Assembly (NCBI RefSeq): GCF_030503615.1
Contig: NZ_CP129963.1
Coordinates: 930,001 to 994,000, forward strand
Origin: Sphingobacterium sp. BN32
GTDB lineage: Bacteria; Bacteroidota; Bacteroidia; Sphingobacteriales; Sphingobacteriaceae
Direction of reading: 5' to 3'
DNA: 64,000 nt
Position 1 is the stretch's first letter; each line of letters begins with the position of its first letter. Shown here piece after piece: positions 54,069 to 63,631 of the stretch. The translations under genes were made by a program, and so were the position numbers. The notes under the pieces are model-generated. The model was given only the letters and a program-made list of their open reading frames with translations. It did not search any database and was not told where the DNA came from.

Positions 54069-55763
54069 ATGAGAAATTTAAAAGTATTAAAATATAGCGC
54101 GATGGCATTGTTTTCTTCAGCATTCATTAGTTTGAATAGCTGTAGCATTGACGTCATCCCACAAGATAGATATGTCGAAGAGAATATTTGGGCGGATCCT
54201 TCGACCATCGAATTATACATCAATGGGATGTATGCGGAAGTGAAAAAGTTCCAGTTCGGTTTGTTTCCCAATTTAGGTTATGATAATGCGATGGATGCCT
54301 TAGCCGACGGGATGAAGTTTACTTCGAATACGCCGGGCAACGGTACAGTGAATATTTTGATATCCAATGCGAATCAGTTTTCACCGGCAAGTGTAGGACT
54401 GAACTATTGGGGCTCGGGATATGATCGGATTCGTCGTGTAAATGAATTTATTGGCGGTCTGAAAACCAAGTCGCAATTAAGCGAGGAAGACAAGGTAAAA
54501 TATGAGGCAGAAGCACGTTTTATCAGGGCCTATGCTTATTTCTGGTTAGCGAAACTACATGGATCTGTTGTTATTTTTAATGACATACAGCAATATGCTA
54601 CCAAGGATAACCCACGGTCTAGTGAAGAAGCGGTTTACGACTTTATCATTGAAGATCTAGATTTCGCGGCAGCAAATTTACCAAACAGCAATAAAAGTGG
54701 GCGTGCTGGAAAAGGAGCAGCTTATGCGCTTCAATCGCGTGTAGCTTTATTCGCAGGTTCAATCGCAAGGAACGATAAGAAGCAGTTTAATTCAGACCCT
54801 TTAACAGGGATTAATGAAGCGAAAGCGAACGCATATTTTACGAAATCTGCGCAAGCTGCACAAGCGACTATCGACCTGGGGCTGTATGAGCTAGATGCGA
54901 ACTTCCAGTCTATTTTTACAAATAAGAATACGAAAGAGGCAATTCTTCGTGTTGATTTCGTTGCTCCAACAGTTACCCATCAATATGATTTAGGATATGC
55001 TCCGCCAAAAGATGCGTTGGGAAATACCTTAGTTTACGGAGTGCCTACTGCGGAATTAGTGAATGAGTTTGAGATGAAGGACGGTAGTAAGTTTTCATGG
55101 GATAACCCTGCACATGCCGCAGCACCATATGCGAATCGCGAGCCTCGTTTCTATGCGAGTATTCTTTATAATGGTGCTACTTGGAAGGGTAGAACAATTA
55201 ATACAAGTATCGCCGATGTAAACGAAGGCTTTATACCATTTGGTCAACAGGGAGATCCGAAGCGTACGGTTACCGGTTACTACGCGCGAAAAATGTTGGA
55301 TCCTAACAATACAACTTTTGTCGTAAATAAGAGTACCCAAAGTTGGATTGAACTTCGTTTTGCTGAGGTTTATTTGAACTTAGCGGAAGCAAAAGCGCAG
55401 CTTGGAGAATTTGCGGCTGCTTCTACGGCATTAACGACCCTGCGTGAAAAACGTGGCTTACCGGCTGCTTCGCTGCCAAATCTTTCTAAAGCCATGGAGG
55501 TAATAGAACATGAGCGTACGGTAGAATTAGCTTTTGAAGGACATCGTTTTTGGGATTTGCGTCGTTGGAGAAAAGCGCACATCCAGCTTAACGGCAAAAA
55601 GATGACAGGACATAAGCCAACACCGAATGGAACAAGCTTTACTTATGAAGTGGTACCTGCCGATGCAAGTGATCGCAGTTTCACAGGCAAGTTATACTAT
55701 TTGCCAATCCCTGAGGGTGAAGTACAAGTCAATTTAGGATTAACACAAATTCAAGGTTGGTAA
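54069..55763 (+). CDS. SusD/RagB-family glycan-binding lipoprotein
   Basis: A 564-residue lipoprotein starting at ATG 54069 (MRNLKVLKY); a TTG two codons earlier is in frame but less likely. Lipobox LNSC, Cys about residue 25. Family blocks: YEAEARFIRAYAYFWLAKLHGSV, IELRFAEVYLNLAEAKAQLG, VIEHERTVELAFEGHRFWDLRRWR and the C-terminal YLPIPEGEV. It is the lid of the preceding SusC. Confidence 0.96.
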   Translation: MRNLKVLKYSAMALFSSAFISLNSCSIDVIPQDRYVEENIWADPSTIELYINGMYAEVKKFQFGLFPNLGYDNAMDALADGMKFTSNTPGNGTVNILISNANQFSPASVGLNYWGSGYDRIRRVNEFIGGLKTKSQLSEEDKVKYEAEARFIRAYAYFWLAKLHGSVVIFNDIQQYATKDNPRSSEEAVYDFIIEDLDFAAANLPNSNKSGRAGKGAAYALQSRVALFAGSIARNDKKQFNSDPLTGINEAKANAYFTKSAQAAQATIDLGLYELDANFQSIFTNKNTKEAILRVDFVAPTVTHQYDLGYAPPKDALGNTLVYGVPTAELVNEFEMKDGSKFSWDNPAHAAAPYANREPRFYASILYNGATWKGRTINTSIADVNEGFIPFGQQGDPKRTVTGYYARKMLDPNNTTFVVNKSTQSWIELRFAEVYLNLAEAKAQLGEFAAASTALTTLREKRGLPAASLPNLSKAMEVIEHERTVELAFEGHRFWDLRRWRKAHIQLNGKKMTGHKPTPNGTSFTYEVVPADASDRSFTGKLYYLPIPEGEVQVNLGLTQIQGW

Positions 55764-55782
55764 TCTTTAACCAATAAAAATT

Positions 55783-57459
55783 ATGAAAAAGATTATAAAA
55801 TATACACTGGCAGGCCTTTTACTAGCACTGACATTCGGTTCTTGTCAAAAGCCAGATTATGTGGAGCCCAACAATAAGTCAGAAATCGCTGATTTTTATG
55901 CAACCTTAGAGGGTTCCGGGCGCGAAAGATTATTCAATAGTCGTATTAGCAATGATACAGTCTACGTCAATATAGACTATTATTATCCAATTAATTCGGA
56001 CAATGAGGTGGACTTGTCGAAGGTGCTTTTGAAGGCTTCCATACCGGTAGATTCGCGTATTGAACCCTCACTAGAAGGTATTTCGGATTTAACAAAACCT
56101 ATTAATATTTCAGTTATTGCGGGAGATGGGTCTTCGAAACAATATGTAATTGTTGCGAACAAAAAAGGGAATACGGATATCGTGAGAGCGAGCATTAATT
56201 TTGAAGATCAAACAGGTGTTCCTCAAGAAGTCGATGCAATCATTGTTGGGAATGTAGTGAACTTCTCCATAGTTCCAGGTACGCAGATGATAAATCCGAA
56301 GCTGACTTATTCCTTAAATAAACATGCACAGGGTTCCATTACCAATGGGTCTACTATCAGTCTGGCTAACACTTTGCCATTCACGGTGACTTCTGCTGGC
56401 GATGCCAAGCGTACTTACAGCCTAAAAGCTGTGGATGCGGTGAAGCTTCCTAAAGGAATTCGTGCAAACAGTGCTAAGATTATGTTTGCAAAGAAATTAA
56501 ACGCTGATTTAGGGATTACAGTAAACAACATGACCAATAGCTTAGCGGTTGTTGGTAAACATTTGGTGTTGAACATTAGAGGTGAAAATTCCGTTTACAT
56601 CAATGCCTTTACAGGCGAGCGGTTGGGAACGATCGATCTAGGCGATAAAAAGGGAAGTCTAAAGAACTTCAATAATACGTCTGACGATGCCGGTAATTTG
56701 TTCCTGAACAATTTGGTTCCTAATGACGGCAATGTATTCAAGCTGTACAGAGCAACATCAGTTAATGCTCCATTGCAGCCATATATTCAATGGGATGCTG
56801 CTGGTAAGAAGTTAGGAAGAAGAGTTTCCATTATTGGAGATGTGACGAAGAATGCGTTGATTACGGCTCCTTTCCACGGCGAAGGCGACAAAACCTTTGC
56901 TCGTTGGCAAGTAAAGAATGGCGCGCTGGTTTCTAACACGCCTACCATCGTTACGATAAGTGATTACCAATGGTCTAACAATAACATTGACATCATTTAT
57001 ACAAATCCATTGGATCCAACAAACGAGTACTATGGCGTAGGTTATTCCGACAATAGACTTGCTCGTTTCAACGGAGTGACTAACTCAGTTGCTGCAACTT
57101 TGGAAAGACTGGAGCCTAATTTTATCGCGAATTCTGTAGACTTCGTCAATTTCAACAATGGAAAATATGTTGCTTACAACCATGTCAACAGTTTTGATTG
57201 GGGATCGGCAGATCAGGTTTTCTTGATTGATACAGAGGGAGGGTTCTCAGGAAACCCATCGTTGGCAACAACACCTGGCTTGGTTTGGGCGGCGCCGAAA
57301 GGTACTTACGGTCGTAGCGGTACAAACCAACCATCCAATGCAAATGGTACAGGCGATGTTATTATGGCTGTATCGGATAATGGATTCTATCTATACTTAT
57401 ACTTTATGTTCACCAACGGTTATGTAGTGGGCGTTCAGTATGACTGTGTGGATTTATAA
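55783..57459 (+). CDS. DUF5018-type surface lipoprotein (putative glycan-binding protein)
   Basis: A 558-residue lipoprotein (lipobox FGSC, Cys about residue 21). The N-terminal half has two beta-sandwich repeats of the DUF5018 kind (SEIADFYATLEG..., ISVIAGDGSSKQYVIVANKKG, then FTVTSAGDAKRTYSLKAV). The C-terminal half is a beta-rich, propeller-like region with motifs such as YWSNNNIDIIYTNP-like and QVFLIDTEGGFSGNPS. Located directly after susD, it takes the position of a surface glycan-binding protein. No catalytic motif is visible. Confidence 0.75.
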   Translation: MKKIIKYTLAGLLLALTFGSCQKPDYVEPNNKSEIADFYATLEGSGRERLFNSRISNDTVYVNIDYYYPINSDNEVDLSKVLLKASIPVDSRIEPSLEGISDLTKPINISVIAGDGSSKQYVIVANKKGNTDIVRASINFEDQTGVPQEVDAIIVGNVVNFSIVPGTQMINPKLTYSLNKHAQGSITNGSTISLANTLPFTVTSAGDAKRTYSLKAVDAVKLPKGIRANSAKIMFAKKLNADLGITVNNMTNSLAVVGKHLVLNIRGENSVYINAFTGERLGTIDLGDKKGSLKNFNNTSDDAGNLFLNNLVPNDGNVFKLYRATSVNAPLQPYIQWDAAGKKLGRRVSIIGDVTKNALITAPFHGEGDKTFARWQVKNGALVSNTPTIVTISDYQWSNNNIDIIYTNPLDPTNEYYGVGYSDNRLARFNGVTNSVAATLERLEPNFIANSVDFVNFNNGKYVAYNHVNSFDWGSADQVFLIDTEGGFSGNPSLATTPGLVWAAPKGTYGRSGTNQPSNANGTGDVIMAVSDNGFYLYLYFMFTNGYVVGVQYDCVDL

Positions 57460-57481
57460 GAAAACGGATTATTTATCTTTT

Positions 57482-57505
57482 AGCAGCAATGAACACATTG
57501 CTGCT
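57482..57505 (+). terminator. Intercistronic hairpin
   Basis: AGCAGCAATG and CATTGCTGCT form a perfect 10-base stem with a 4-base loop between the DUF5018 gene and the first TIM-barrel gene. No T-run follows; likely an attenuating or mRNA-stabilising element that lowers or sets expression of the enzymes relative to susCD. Confidence 0.5.
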
Positions 57506-57524
57506 AATTAAAAGGAATTGAAGT

Positions 57525-58919
57525 ATGAAATGGAAATCAATGTTCGCAGCCTTAGCAATTCTTGCTTTTGGTTCATGTTCCAAGGATTCTGGCGGAGGAG
57601 CTCCGATAGAAAAACCAGATCCTGAGACCCCAGCACCCAATGAAACCGGCAAGCAGGTCTTAGTTTGGGTCGATGCTAGATCGAACGTGTTTGGCACTTA
57701 TGGGAAGTTCAATAGTAAAGAAGAAATCGTTAAAATCCTTGACATTTTAAAAGACTGCGGGGTGACAGGTTTAGTAATTGACGTTAAGCCGAGTTCGGGC
57801 TATACAATGTACAATAGTGCCTACGCCAAAGAGTTCACGAGTTTAGATGGGAAATCGAAGCCAACGGATTATGTTGAGTTTTTAATCAAAGAAGCTAAAA
57901 AGCGTGAAATGAAGGCTTACCTATCTATTGTGACCTTTGTAGAGGGAGATGGAAGCAGAAAGATTGGCCATGCGTTTGACAATGCAGATTATAAAGAGAA
58001 ATATGAGTCTATCGTCGTAAAAAATACGCAAGGGCAGCTGGGTAGAATTTCGGAAACAGGGAAGAATATTTTTGTCAACCCTGCGCAACCCGATGTTCAA
58101 AACAGGGTGCTGAATATGATTAAGGAGATCGCAGGTAAATTCGATCTTGACGGTCTAATGCTCGATTACGCACGTTATACGGATATCAATGCTGACTTCT
58201 CAGAGTATAGCAAACAACAGTTTATTGCCTTCATGAAGGAAAAATATAACGATACGCAAGCCGAAAAGATGAACTTTCCAACAGATATCGTGAGCTCTTG
58301 GAAGGAACAGTCTGGACAATTATTGCCCAACACAACAGGTAAGTACTATAAGCAATGGTTGGTTTACAGAACCGGAGTAATTCAGGACTTTGTTAAGAAA
58401 GCTCGACAAGCTGTTAAATCAGTGAAGCCAGAAGCAAAGTTCGGTGCATACGTAGGGGCTTGGTATACGACTTATTACCAGGTTGGCGTGAATTGGGCAA
58501 GCAAGGATTATGATCCTTTCCAAGATTTTGAGTTACGCTTCGACTGGGCATATCCAGGTTACGGTGCGACGGGCTATTTTGAAGAGCTGGACATGTTGAT
58601 GACTGGAAACTACTTTACACAGATTCGTTTAGCAGATAATCCGGCAACTGCAAGCTTGAAATATCATTGGTGGAGTATTGAAGGATCGCTAAATGGGATA
58701 GACTATATCACTAAGAAAAAAGCGCCGATATACGGAAGTATAGATGTTGGCAATGTGAATTACGCGAATAAGCAAGAAATCAGTAAGGCTATTAAATATA
58801 TTCTTTCGAGAACATCCGGAGGAGTGATGCTTTTCGATGTTGTTCATATGTATGCACCAGAATATAATATGCTAAAGCAAGAATTATTTGATGCCGTTAA
58901 AGAAGGCGTAAAGAATTAA
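57525..58919 (+). CDS. TIM-barrel lipoprotein, putative glycoside hydrolase (GHL10/DUF4015-like)
   Basis: A 464-residue lipoprotein (lipobox FGSC, Cys about residue 19) with a Pro-rich linker and a predicted barrel. VTGLVIDVKPSSGYTMYNS, LDGLMLDYARYTDINADFS and SGGVMLFDVVHM match strands of the GHL10/DUF4015 type of putative glycosidases (which include E. coli DigH, active on denuded peptidoglycan). The acidic residues in IDVK, MLDY and FDVV are candidate active-site groups. It is followed ten bases later by a paralogue. Function is inferred from the fold only. Confidence 0.72.
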   Translation: MKWKSMFAALAILAFGSCSKDSGGGAPIEKPDPETPAPNETGKQVLVWVDARSNVFGTYGKFNSKEEIVKILDILKDCGVTGLVIDVKPSSGYTMYNSAYAKEFTSLDGKSKPTDYVEFLIKEAKKREMKAYLSIVTFVEGDGSRKIGHAFDNADYKEKYESIVVKNTQGQLGRISETGKNIFVNPAQPDVQNRVLNMIKEIAGKFDLDGLMLDYARYTDINADFSEYSKQQFIAFMKEKYNDTQAEKMNFPTDIVSSWKEQSGQLLPNTTGKYYKQWLVYRTGVIQDFVKKARQAVKSVKPEAKFGAYVGAWYTTYYQVGVNWASKDYDPFQDFELRFDWAYPGYGATGYFEELDMLMTGNYFTQIRLADNPATASLKYHWWSIEGSLNGIDYITKKKAPIYGSIDVGNVNYANKQEISKAIKYILSRTSGGVMLFDVVHMYAPEYNMLKQELFDAVKEGVKN

Positions 58920-58928
58920 GAAGAAAAC

Positions 58929-60242
58929 ATGAGATTAGTAAGTATAGCTTTTATTTTATCCATATTATTTAGTTCCTGTGGAATCAAAAAGCAACAGGCG
59001 AGCAAGGAGAAGCCGTTTATCGATCGGAATATCCTGTGGTTTGATGCTACGGCAAACTTTGATCGATTCTGTCATAAGGACTCCATTGTTTATTATTTAA
59101 AGAAATCCAAAGAAGTTGGTGTAACGGATATTGTTGTCGATGTTAAGCCTATTACTGGCGAAGTTCTATATCCAAGTAAGATAGCCCCTGTAATGACTTC
59201 ATGGGGCGAATCAAAGATTAAGAAAGATCTCTCCTGGGATATGTTGAGCTATTTTATTGAGCAAGGCCATCAATTAGGATTAAAGATTCATGCATCGACA
59301 AATGTCTTTGTTGCGGGGCATAATTACTTCGATAGAGGAGTAGTTTATGAGGATGCAAGTAAATCACATTGGCGCACGACATCCTATTTGCCGACAGGTT
59401 TTAAACTGATTACCGATCAGAAGAATAAATACTCCGCAATGATTAATCCTGTGTTGGAGGAAGTTCGTCAGTACGAACTTTCGATTCTAAAGGAATTGGT
59501 TGCTATGTATCCAAAGTTAGATGGGATTATTCTTGATCGCGTGAGATTTGATAATCTGAATGCTGATTTCTCCGATGCAAGTAGAAACGCTTTTGAGGAT
59601 TATTTAGGTAAGCCATTGGCGAAATTTCCTGCTGATATCTATGAATATCATGGTGAAAAGCGCGTTGATGGTGCTTATTTCAAGGAATGGCTTACATGGA
59701 GAGCTAAGATAATTCATGACTTTATTTACGAAGCTCGCGAAGAGTTGAAGAACATCAACCCTAATATTGTATTTGGTGACTATACTGGCTCCTGGTATCC
59801 GCTTTATTATGATGTAGGTGTCAATTTCGCAAGCAAGAAATATGACCCCTCTAAAGAATTTGCATGGGCATCGCCTGAATATAAGAACTATGCCTACGCA
59901 GATGCACTTGATCTGTTTACTACCGGGAACTACTATTTTGAAGTTGATAAGGCTGAGATCAAAAAGAAAACAGATGAAAAGCAATTAGAGTCGGGACTGA
60001 CAGTGGCGCAGGAAGATTGGTATACCGTTGAAGGATCTGCTGAACTGGTTAACCGTGTCACTATGGGGGATACCCCAGTTTATGCTGGACTCTATGTTGA
60101 ACAGTACAAAGGTCATCCGGAGCAATTTGTCAAAGCGCTGAAAATGTGTAGAGCGAAGTCTGAAGGTTCTATGATTTTTGATATCGTCCATGTAATCAAT
60201 TATGGATGGTGGGACTATTTAAAAGAAGGATTAAAAAAATAA
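58929..60242 (+). CDS. TIM-barrel lipoprotein, paralogue of the preceding gene
   Basis: A 437-residue lipoprotein (lipobox FSSC, Cys about residue 17). It lines up with its neighbour over the whole barrel: IVVDVKPITGEVLYPS, LDGIILDRVRFDNLNADFS, FGDYTGSWYPLYYDVGVNFASKKYDP, DWYTVEGSAELV and SMIFDIVHV. The tandem pair probably arose by duplication and may act on two linkages of the same glycan. Like its neighbour it resembles the GHL10/DUF4015 group and has no proven activity. Confidence 0.72.
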   Translation: MRLVSIAFILSILFSSCGIKKQQASKEKPFIDRNILWFDATANFDRFCHKDSIVYYLKKSKEVGVTDIVVDVKPITGEVLYPSKIAPVMTSWGESKIKKDLSWDMLSYFIEQGHQLGLKIHASTNVFVAGHNYFDRGVVYEDASKSHWRTTSYLPTGFKLITDQKNKYSAMINPVLEEVRQYELSILKELVAMYPKLDGIILDRVRFDNLNADFSDASRNAFEDYLGKPLAKFPADIYEYHGEKRVDGAYFKEWLTWRAKIIHDFIYEAREELKNINPNIVFGDYTGSWYPLYYDVGVNFASKKYDPSKEFAWASPEYKNYAYADALDLFTTGNYYFEVDKAEIKKKTDEKQLESGLTVAQEDWYTVEGSAELVNRVTMGDTPVYAGLYVEQYKGHPEQFVKALKMCRAKSEGSMIFDIVHVINYGWWDYLKEGLKK

Positions 60243-60251
60243 AACATTCAT

Positions 60252-61430
60252 ATGCTAAGAAAATTTATCGCATTACTTGCTATTCCGTTCTTGTTCCAGC
60301 AGGCAACTGTTGCACAAGAAAACTTATCCGAAATTTCCAAAACGCTAAGAGCTGCTAAGGAAGGGGAGACTGTTATCCTTAAGAATTTCTTAAAACCAGA
60401 TTTTAAGAAGATAGCATTCAAGCAAACTGTTACTCCAGGTCCGCAGTTTCTCATTTCTGATGATCCAGAATATATCCGTATTCCGGAAGCTATTGCTATG
60501 CAAGAGCAGGTTGCGCCAGGGGCAGTTAGACTATATGTCTACAACGTCAATGGCGTAAAAGAGCCGAGGCAAATTCCAAGAAAGATTAACGCAGTGATTA
60601 AGAACTTGGGTAAAGAAGATATGCATTTAAGGATGCTGAAGTTTTCTTCTCAGGAGCCAAGCACTAACTATTTCAAAATCGGAAAGCAAGGTTTGGAAGA
60701 CTACTTCAAATCAGAAGAGGTGAATATGGTGAAAGTGATCAAACCGGGTCAAGTCGTTCCTATTGATGATCAAATGGAGAAGCGAATTGCAAAATATGAT
60801 GAATTGGTACATGGTATCTATGAATTTGTTGTAGATCAACCTGCGCTAATTTCTGTAGTTCAAACTTCACCGGATCGCAATACAGCGGAAGCATTTTCAA
60901 AGATCGATACGATCATTCCGTTCAGCCATGTGAATGCAGGTCGCGGGATATTCCCCGTATCAAATTATAAGATTTTAAGTGCTGATACCTTAGATACCAA
61001 ACAAGGCGTTCAACAACTAATTATCGCCGATGGAGAAGATGATCCGTGGATTACCGGAACGATTGGAGCGGACAAGCAACCAGCAAAGAATGCAGGAAAT
61101 TACGGTGTATTGTATGACACGAACATCAAGTGGAAAAGCACAGATGGCAAAGGACTAGCCCTAATAACCTGGAATAGTCGTTCTGCCGATAACCAATGGT
61201 GCGGTGGTATGGGACTAACAATGGAGGTATTTGATGCGCAGGGCAAAAAGTCTGTTAATCAATATCCGTCAAATCAATTAGTGACGAGAGCAGCACCAGA
61301 AGCTATTTTGATTAAAATCTATAAGCCAGATCCAAAAAAAGAGATACAGGAGATCAACTTTACATATTCTCCTCCAGGAGCATCTTGCTTACCAACACCA
61401 ATAATTCTAGTGCCAATAGATTTAAAATAA
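60252..61430 (+). CDS. Secreted protein of unknown function
   Basis: A 392-residue protein with a signal peptide ending TVAQ. I do not recognise the family. The sequence is beta-rich: an N-terminal region with PGAVRLYVYNVNG and INAVIKNLGKEDMHLRMLKF looks like an immunoglobulin or cupredoxin-type fold, and a C-terminal WCGGMGLTMEVFDAQGK region precedes ATPIIL-like strands. No catalytic signature is evident. It lies ten bases after the second TIM-barrel gene and ends this part of the operon with a hairpin. A glycan-binding or chaperone role is possible. Confidence 0.65.
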   Translation: MLRKFIALLAIPFLFQQATVAQENLSEISKTLRAAKEGETVILKNFLKPDFKKIAFKQTVTPGPQFLISDDPEYIRIPEAIAMQEQVAPGAVRLYVYNVNGVKEPRQIPRKINAVIKNLGKEDMHLRMLKFSSQEPSTNYFKIGKQGLEDYFKSEEVNMVKVIKPGQVVPIDDQMEKRIAKYDELVHGIYEFVVDQPALISVVQTSPDRNTAEAFSKIDTIIPFSHVNAGRGIFPVSNYKILSADTLDTKQGVQQLIIADGEDDPWITGTIGADKQPAKNAGNYGVLYDTNIKWKSTDGKGLALITWNSRSADNQWCGGMGLTMEVFDAQGKKSVNQYPSNQLVTRAAPEAILIKIYKPDPKKEIQEINFTYSPPGASCLPTPIILVPIDLK

Positions 61431-61454
61431 CATACAGGTATATCAACTAAATCG

Positions 61455-61483
61455 GTACTGTTGCTGCGTCGCAGCAGCAGTAC
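61455..61483 (+). terminator. Intercistronic hairpin
   Basis: GTACTGTTGCTGCG and CGCAGCAGCAGTAC pair over 14 positions (one G-U) with a very short loop. No T-run follows. It lies between the unknown secreted protein and the acyltransferase gene and may limit read-through. Confidence 0.5.
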
Positions 61484-61505
61484 TTCATAGGAATTACGAG
61501 TTAAT

Positions 61506-62921
61506 ATGGTGAATACGTCCCATAAAAAGTATAGAAATCTCAGTATAGATCTGTTAAGAGGCTTGGCAATTGTCGGGATGGTCTTAGCTGCGGTTATCCC
61601 ATGGACAGCGGAGTTTCCAGGATGGATGTATCACGCTCAGGTTGGTCCACCGGACTTTAAATTTAACCCTAATCGGCCAGGCATTACTTGGGTAGATTTG
61701 GTATTTCCTTTTTTTCTATTTTCAATGGGAGCCGCATTTCCATTTGCCTTAAAGAAGTCTTTAGAGGCAGGGCAATACGCATCTATTACAAAGATTGTAC
61801 TTCGGAGGGGATTGCTACTATTGGTCTTTGCGATCGCATTAGCCTACCTAACGCCAGATAATTTAACGGGAAACAGCATTGTAAACTATCTATCCGCCTT
61901 AGCCGCTTTTGCTGCCTTTTTCTTGGTATTCATGCGCTTTGAAGGAACTGCCGTTAAAAAATACGGATTGCAAGCACTGGGTATAATAATTCTTGTCGCC
62001 TTAACATATTATCATAGTGAGATACTTGGCAATACTTTTCAAAAGGAAAAGAGCAATATCATCATACTTGTTCTAGCGAACATGGCGGTGTTTGGGACAT
62101 TGCTATGGATGCTTTCGGCAAATAATATCTATTTAAGAATTGCCATATTGCTATGTTTTATGGGCGTTTGGTTTACAAAAGATATTGCTGGGAGCTGGAC
62201 ATCTGCGATCTGGAACTTTCATCCCAAATTACATTGGTTCTACAACTTTGCATACTTAAAATATCTGTGCATCGTATTGCCGGGCTCTATTTTAGGCGAT
62301 CTAATCTGGAAGAATAAGGCTGTTTTTCAAACGGAGTTTTCGGCGTATGAACGGAGATCAACATTTGTATTAGCAATACTTGCGTTCCTATTCGTGGTAT
62401 TTCACGTGCTATGCTTATACAAACGTTGGATTGCTCTAGACCTACTAGGACATCTGGTATTCGCAGTTCTTTTCTATCTATTCTTGAAGGATAAAAAAGA
62501 TGAGAAAATCGTTTTCTACAAACAGCTAGTTCTCTGTGGTTTTATGTTTTCGACCGTAGGGCTGTTCTTCGAGCCGCTCGATGGCGGTATCAAAAAGGAC
62601 CCATCCTCATTTAGCTATTGGTTTATCACAAGTGGATTAGCATTCTTATTTTACTTAACCTGTGATTATCTAGTTACTTTCTGTAAAGACAATATGCTTG
62701 TAAATTCCCTGGTTAGATGCGGTCAAAACCCCATGATAGCATATAGTGTTTCAGCATTCTTTATCACGCCAGTTTTGGGACTCTTGCACATCCTTCCTTG
62801 GTTAGATCAGCTGGCAGGTAGCAGTCCATATTTGGGTCTTATTAAAACTACAGTTTTTATAACACTGATGATCGCAATTACTGCTTACTGTACAAAGAAA
62901 CTATGGTTTTGGCGTTCATAA
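61506..62921 (+). CDS. DUF5009/NagX-like membrane acyltransferase (heparan-alpha-glucosaminide N-acetyltransferase family)
   Basis: A 471-residue inner-membrane protein with about 11-12 helices. The N-terminal RNLSIDLLRGLAIVGMVLAAVIPW and the later ITWVDLVFPFFLFSMGAAFPFALKKS are the DUF5009/HGSNAT-like signature, related to human lysosomal HGSNAT, which acetylates terminal glucosamine, and to bacterial NagX proteins in GlcNAc-utilisation clusters. It could transfer acetyl groups across the inner membrane to an amino sugar. The family link is established; the reaction here is inferred. Confidence 0.85.
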   Translation: MVNTSHKKYRNLSIDLLRGLAIVGMVLAAVIPWTAEFPGWMYHAQVGPPDFKFNPNRPGITWVDLVFPFFLFSMGAAFPFALKKSLEAGQYASITKIVLRRGLLLLVFAIALAYLTPDNLTGNSIVNYLSALAAFAAFFLVFMRFEGTAVKKYGLQALGIIILVALTYYHSEILGNTFQKEKSNIIILVLANMAVFGTLLWMLSANNIYLRIAILLCFMGVWFTKDIAGSWTSAIWNFHPKLHWFYNFAYLKYLCIVLPGSILGDLIWKNKAVFQTEFSAYERRSTFVLAILAFLFVVFHVLCLYKRWIALDLLGHLVFAVLFYLFLKDKKDEKIVFYKQLVLCGFMFSTVGLFFEPLDGGIKKDPSSFSYWFITSGLAFLFYLTCDYLVTFCKDNMLVNSLVRCGQNPMIAYSVSAFFITPVLGLLHILPWLDQLAGSSPYLGLIKTTVFITLMIAITAYCTKKLWFWRS

Positions 62922-62952
62922 ATAAATAATATACACATTAACGAAATAAGAA

Positions 62953-63630
62953 ATGAAGTTAAGATATCTCAGTTTACTCCTGCTAGGTTTGTTTAGTAAA
63001 AACTTAAGTGCCCAGGTAGCCATCGACAGCAATTATGTGTTCTCTGGTTATACTGAACGCTTAGCCTTGTTTAACAAAATGCCGATAAAGAAAGGTGCGG
63101 TAATCTTTCTGGGGGATAGCTTGACCGAAGCAGGTCGTTGGGAAGATATTGCGCCAGAATTGCCAATCTTAAACCGTGGGATAAGTGGTGACATCTCTTT
63201 CGGGGTTGTCGCTCGATTGGATGAGATTATTCGTCATAAGCCTAAGAAGCTATTTGTCATGATTGGTGTCAATGATCTGAAAAGAAATGTGCCGGTTGCT
63301 AATATTTTGGAAAATTACACGAAGATCATAAAGAAAGTTCAGGCAGAATCTCCTAAAACGAACATCTATTTGAGCAGTCTTTTGCCTATAAATGATGCGA
63401 AACTGATAGAAGCATTCAAACAGGTTAAGAATGACGATATTCTGAAGATCAATGCAGAGTTGAAGCAAATTGCCACGAAAAACAGGAATGTGACTTTCGT
63501 AGACTTGTATCCCGTAATTGCGGATGAAAAAGGACAGCTCAAAGCAGCTATGACTCCGGATGGAATACACCTCGAAGTTGCAGCTTATATTCCTTATATC
63601 AACTATCTAAAATCTAAAAAACATCTATAA
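62953..63630 (+). CDS. Secreted SGNH/GDSL-family hydrolase
   Basis: A 225-residue protein with a signal peptide ending LSAQ. Block I is FLGDSLTE (catalytic Ser), block II NRGISGD (oxyanion Gly), block III GVNDLK (Asn) and block V DGIHLEVAAY (Asp and His). Such enzymes in glycan operons deacetylate sugars, for instance sialic acid O-acetyl esters, which fits the sialidase nearby. A second SGNH gene follows at once. Confidence 0.92.
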   Translation: MKLRYLSLLLLGLFSKNLSAQVAIDSNYVFSGYTERLALFNKMPIKKGAVIFLGDSLTEAGRWEDIAPELPILNRGISGDISFGVVARLDEIIRHKPKKLFVMIGVNDLKRNVPVANILENYTKIIKKVQAESPKTNIYLSSLLPINDAKLIEAFKQVKNDDILKINAELKQIATKNRNVTFVDLYPVIADEKGQLKAAMTPDGIHLEVAAYIPYINYLKSKKHL

Positions 63631-63631
63631 T

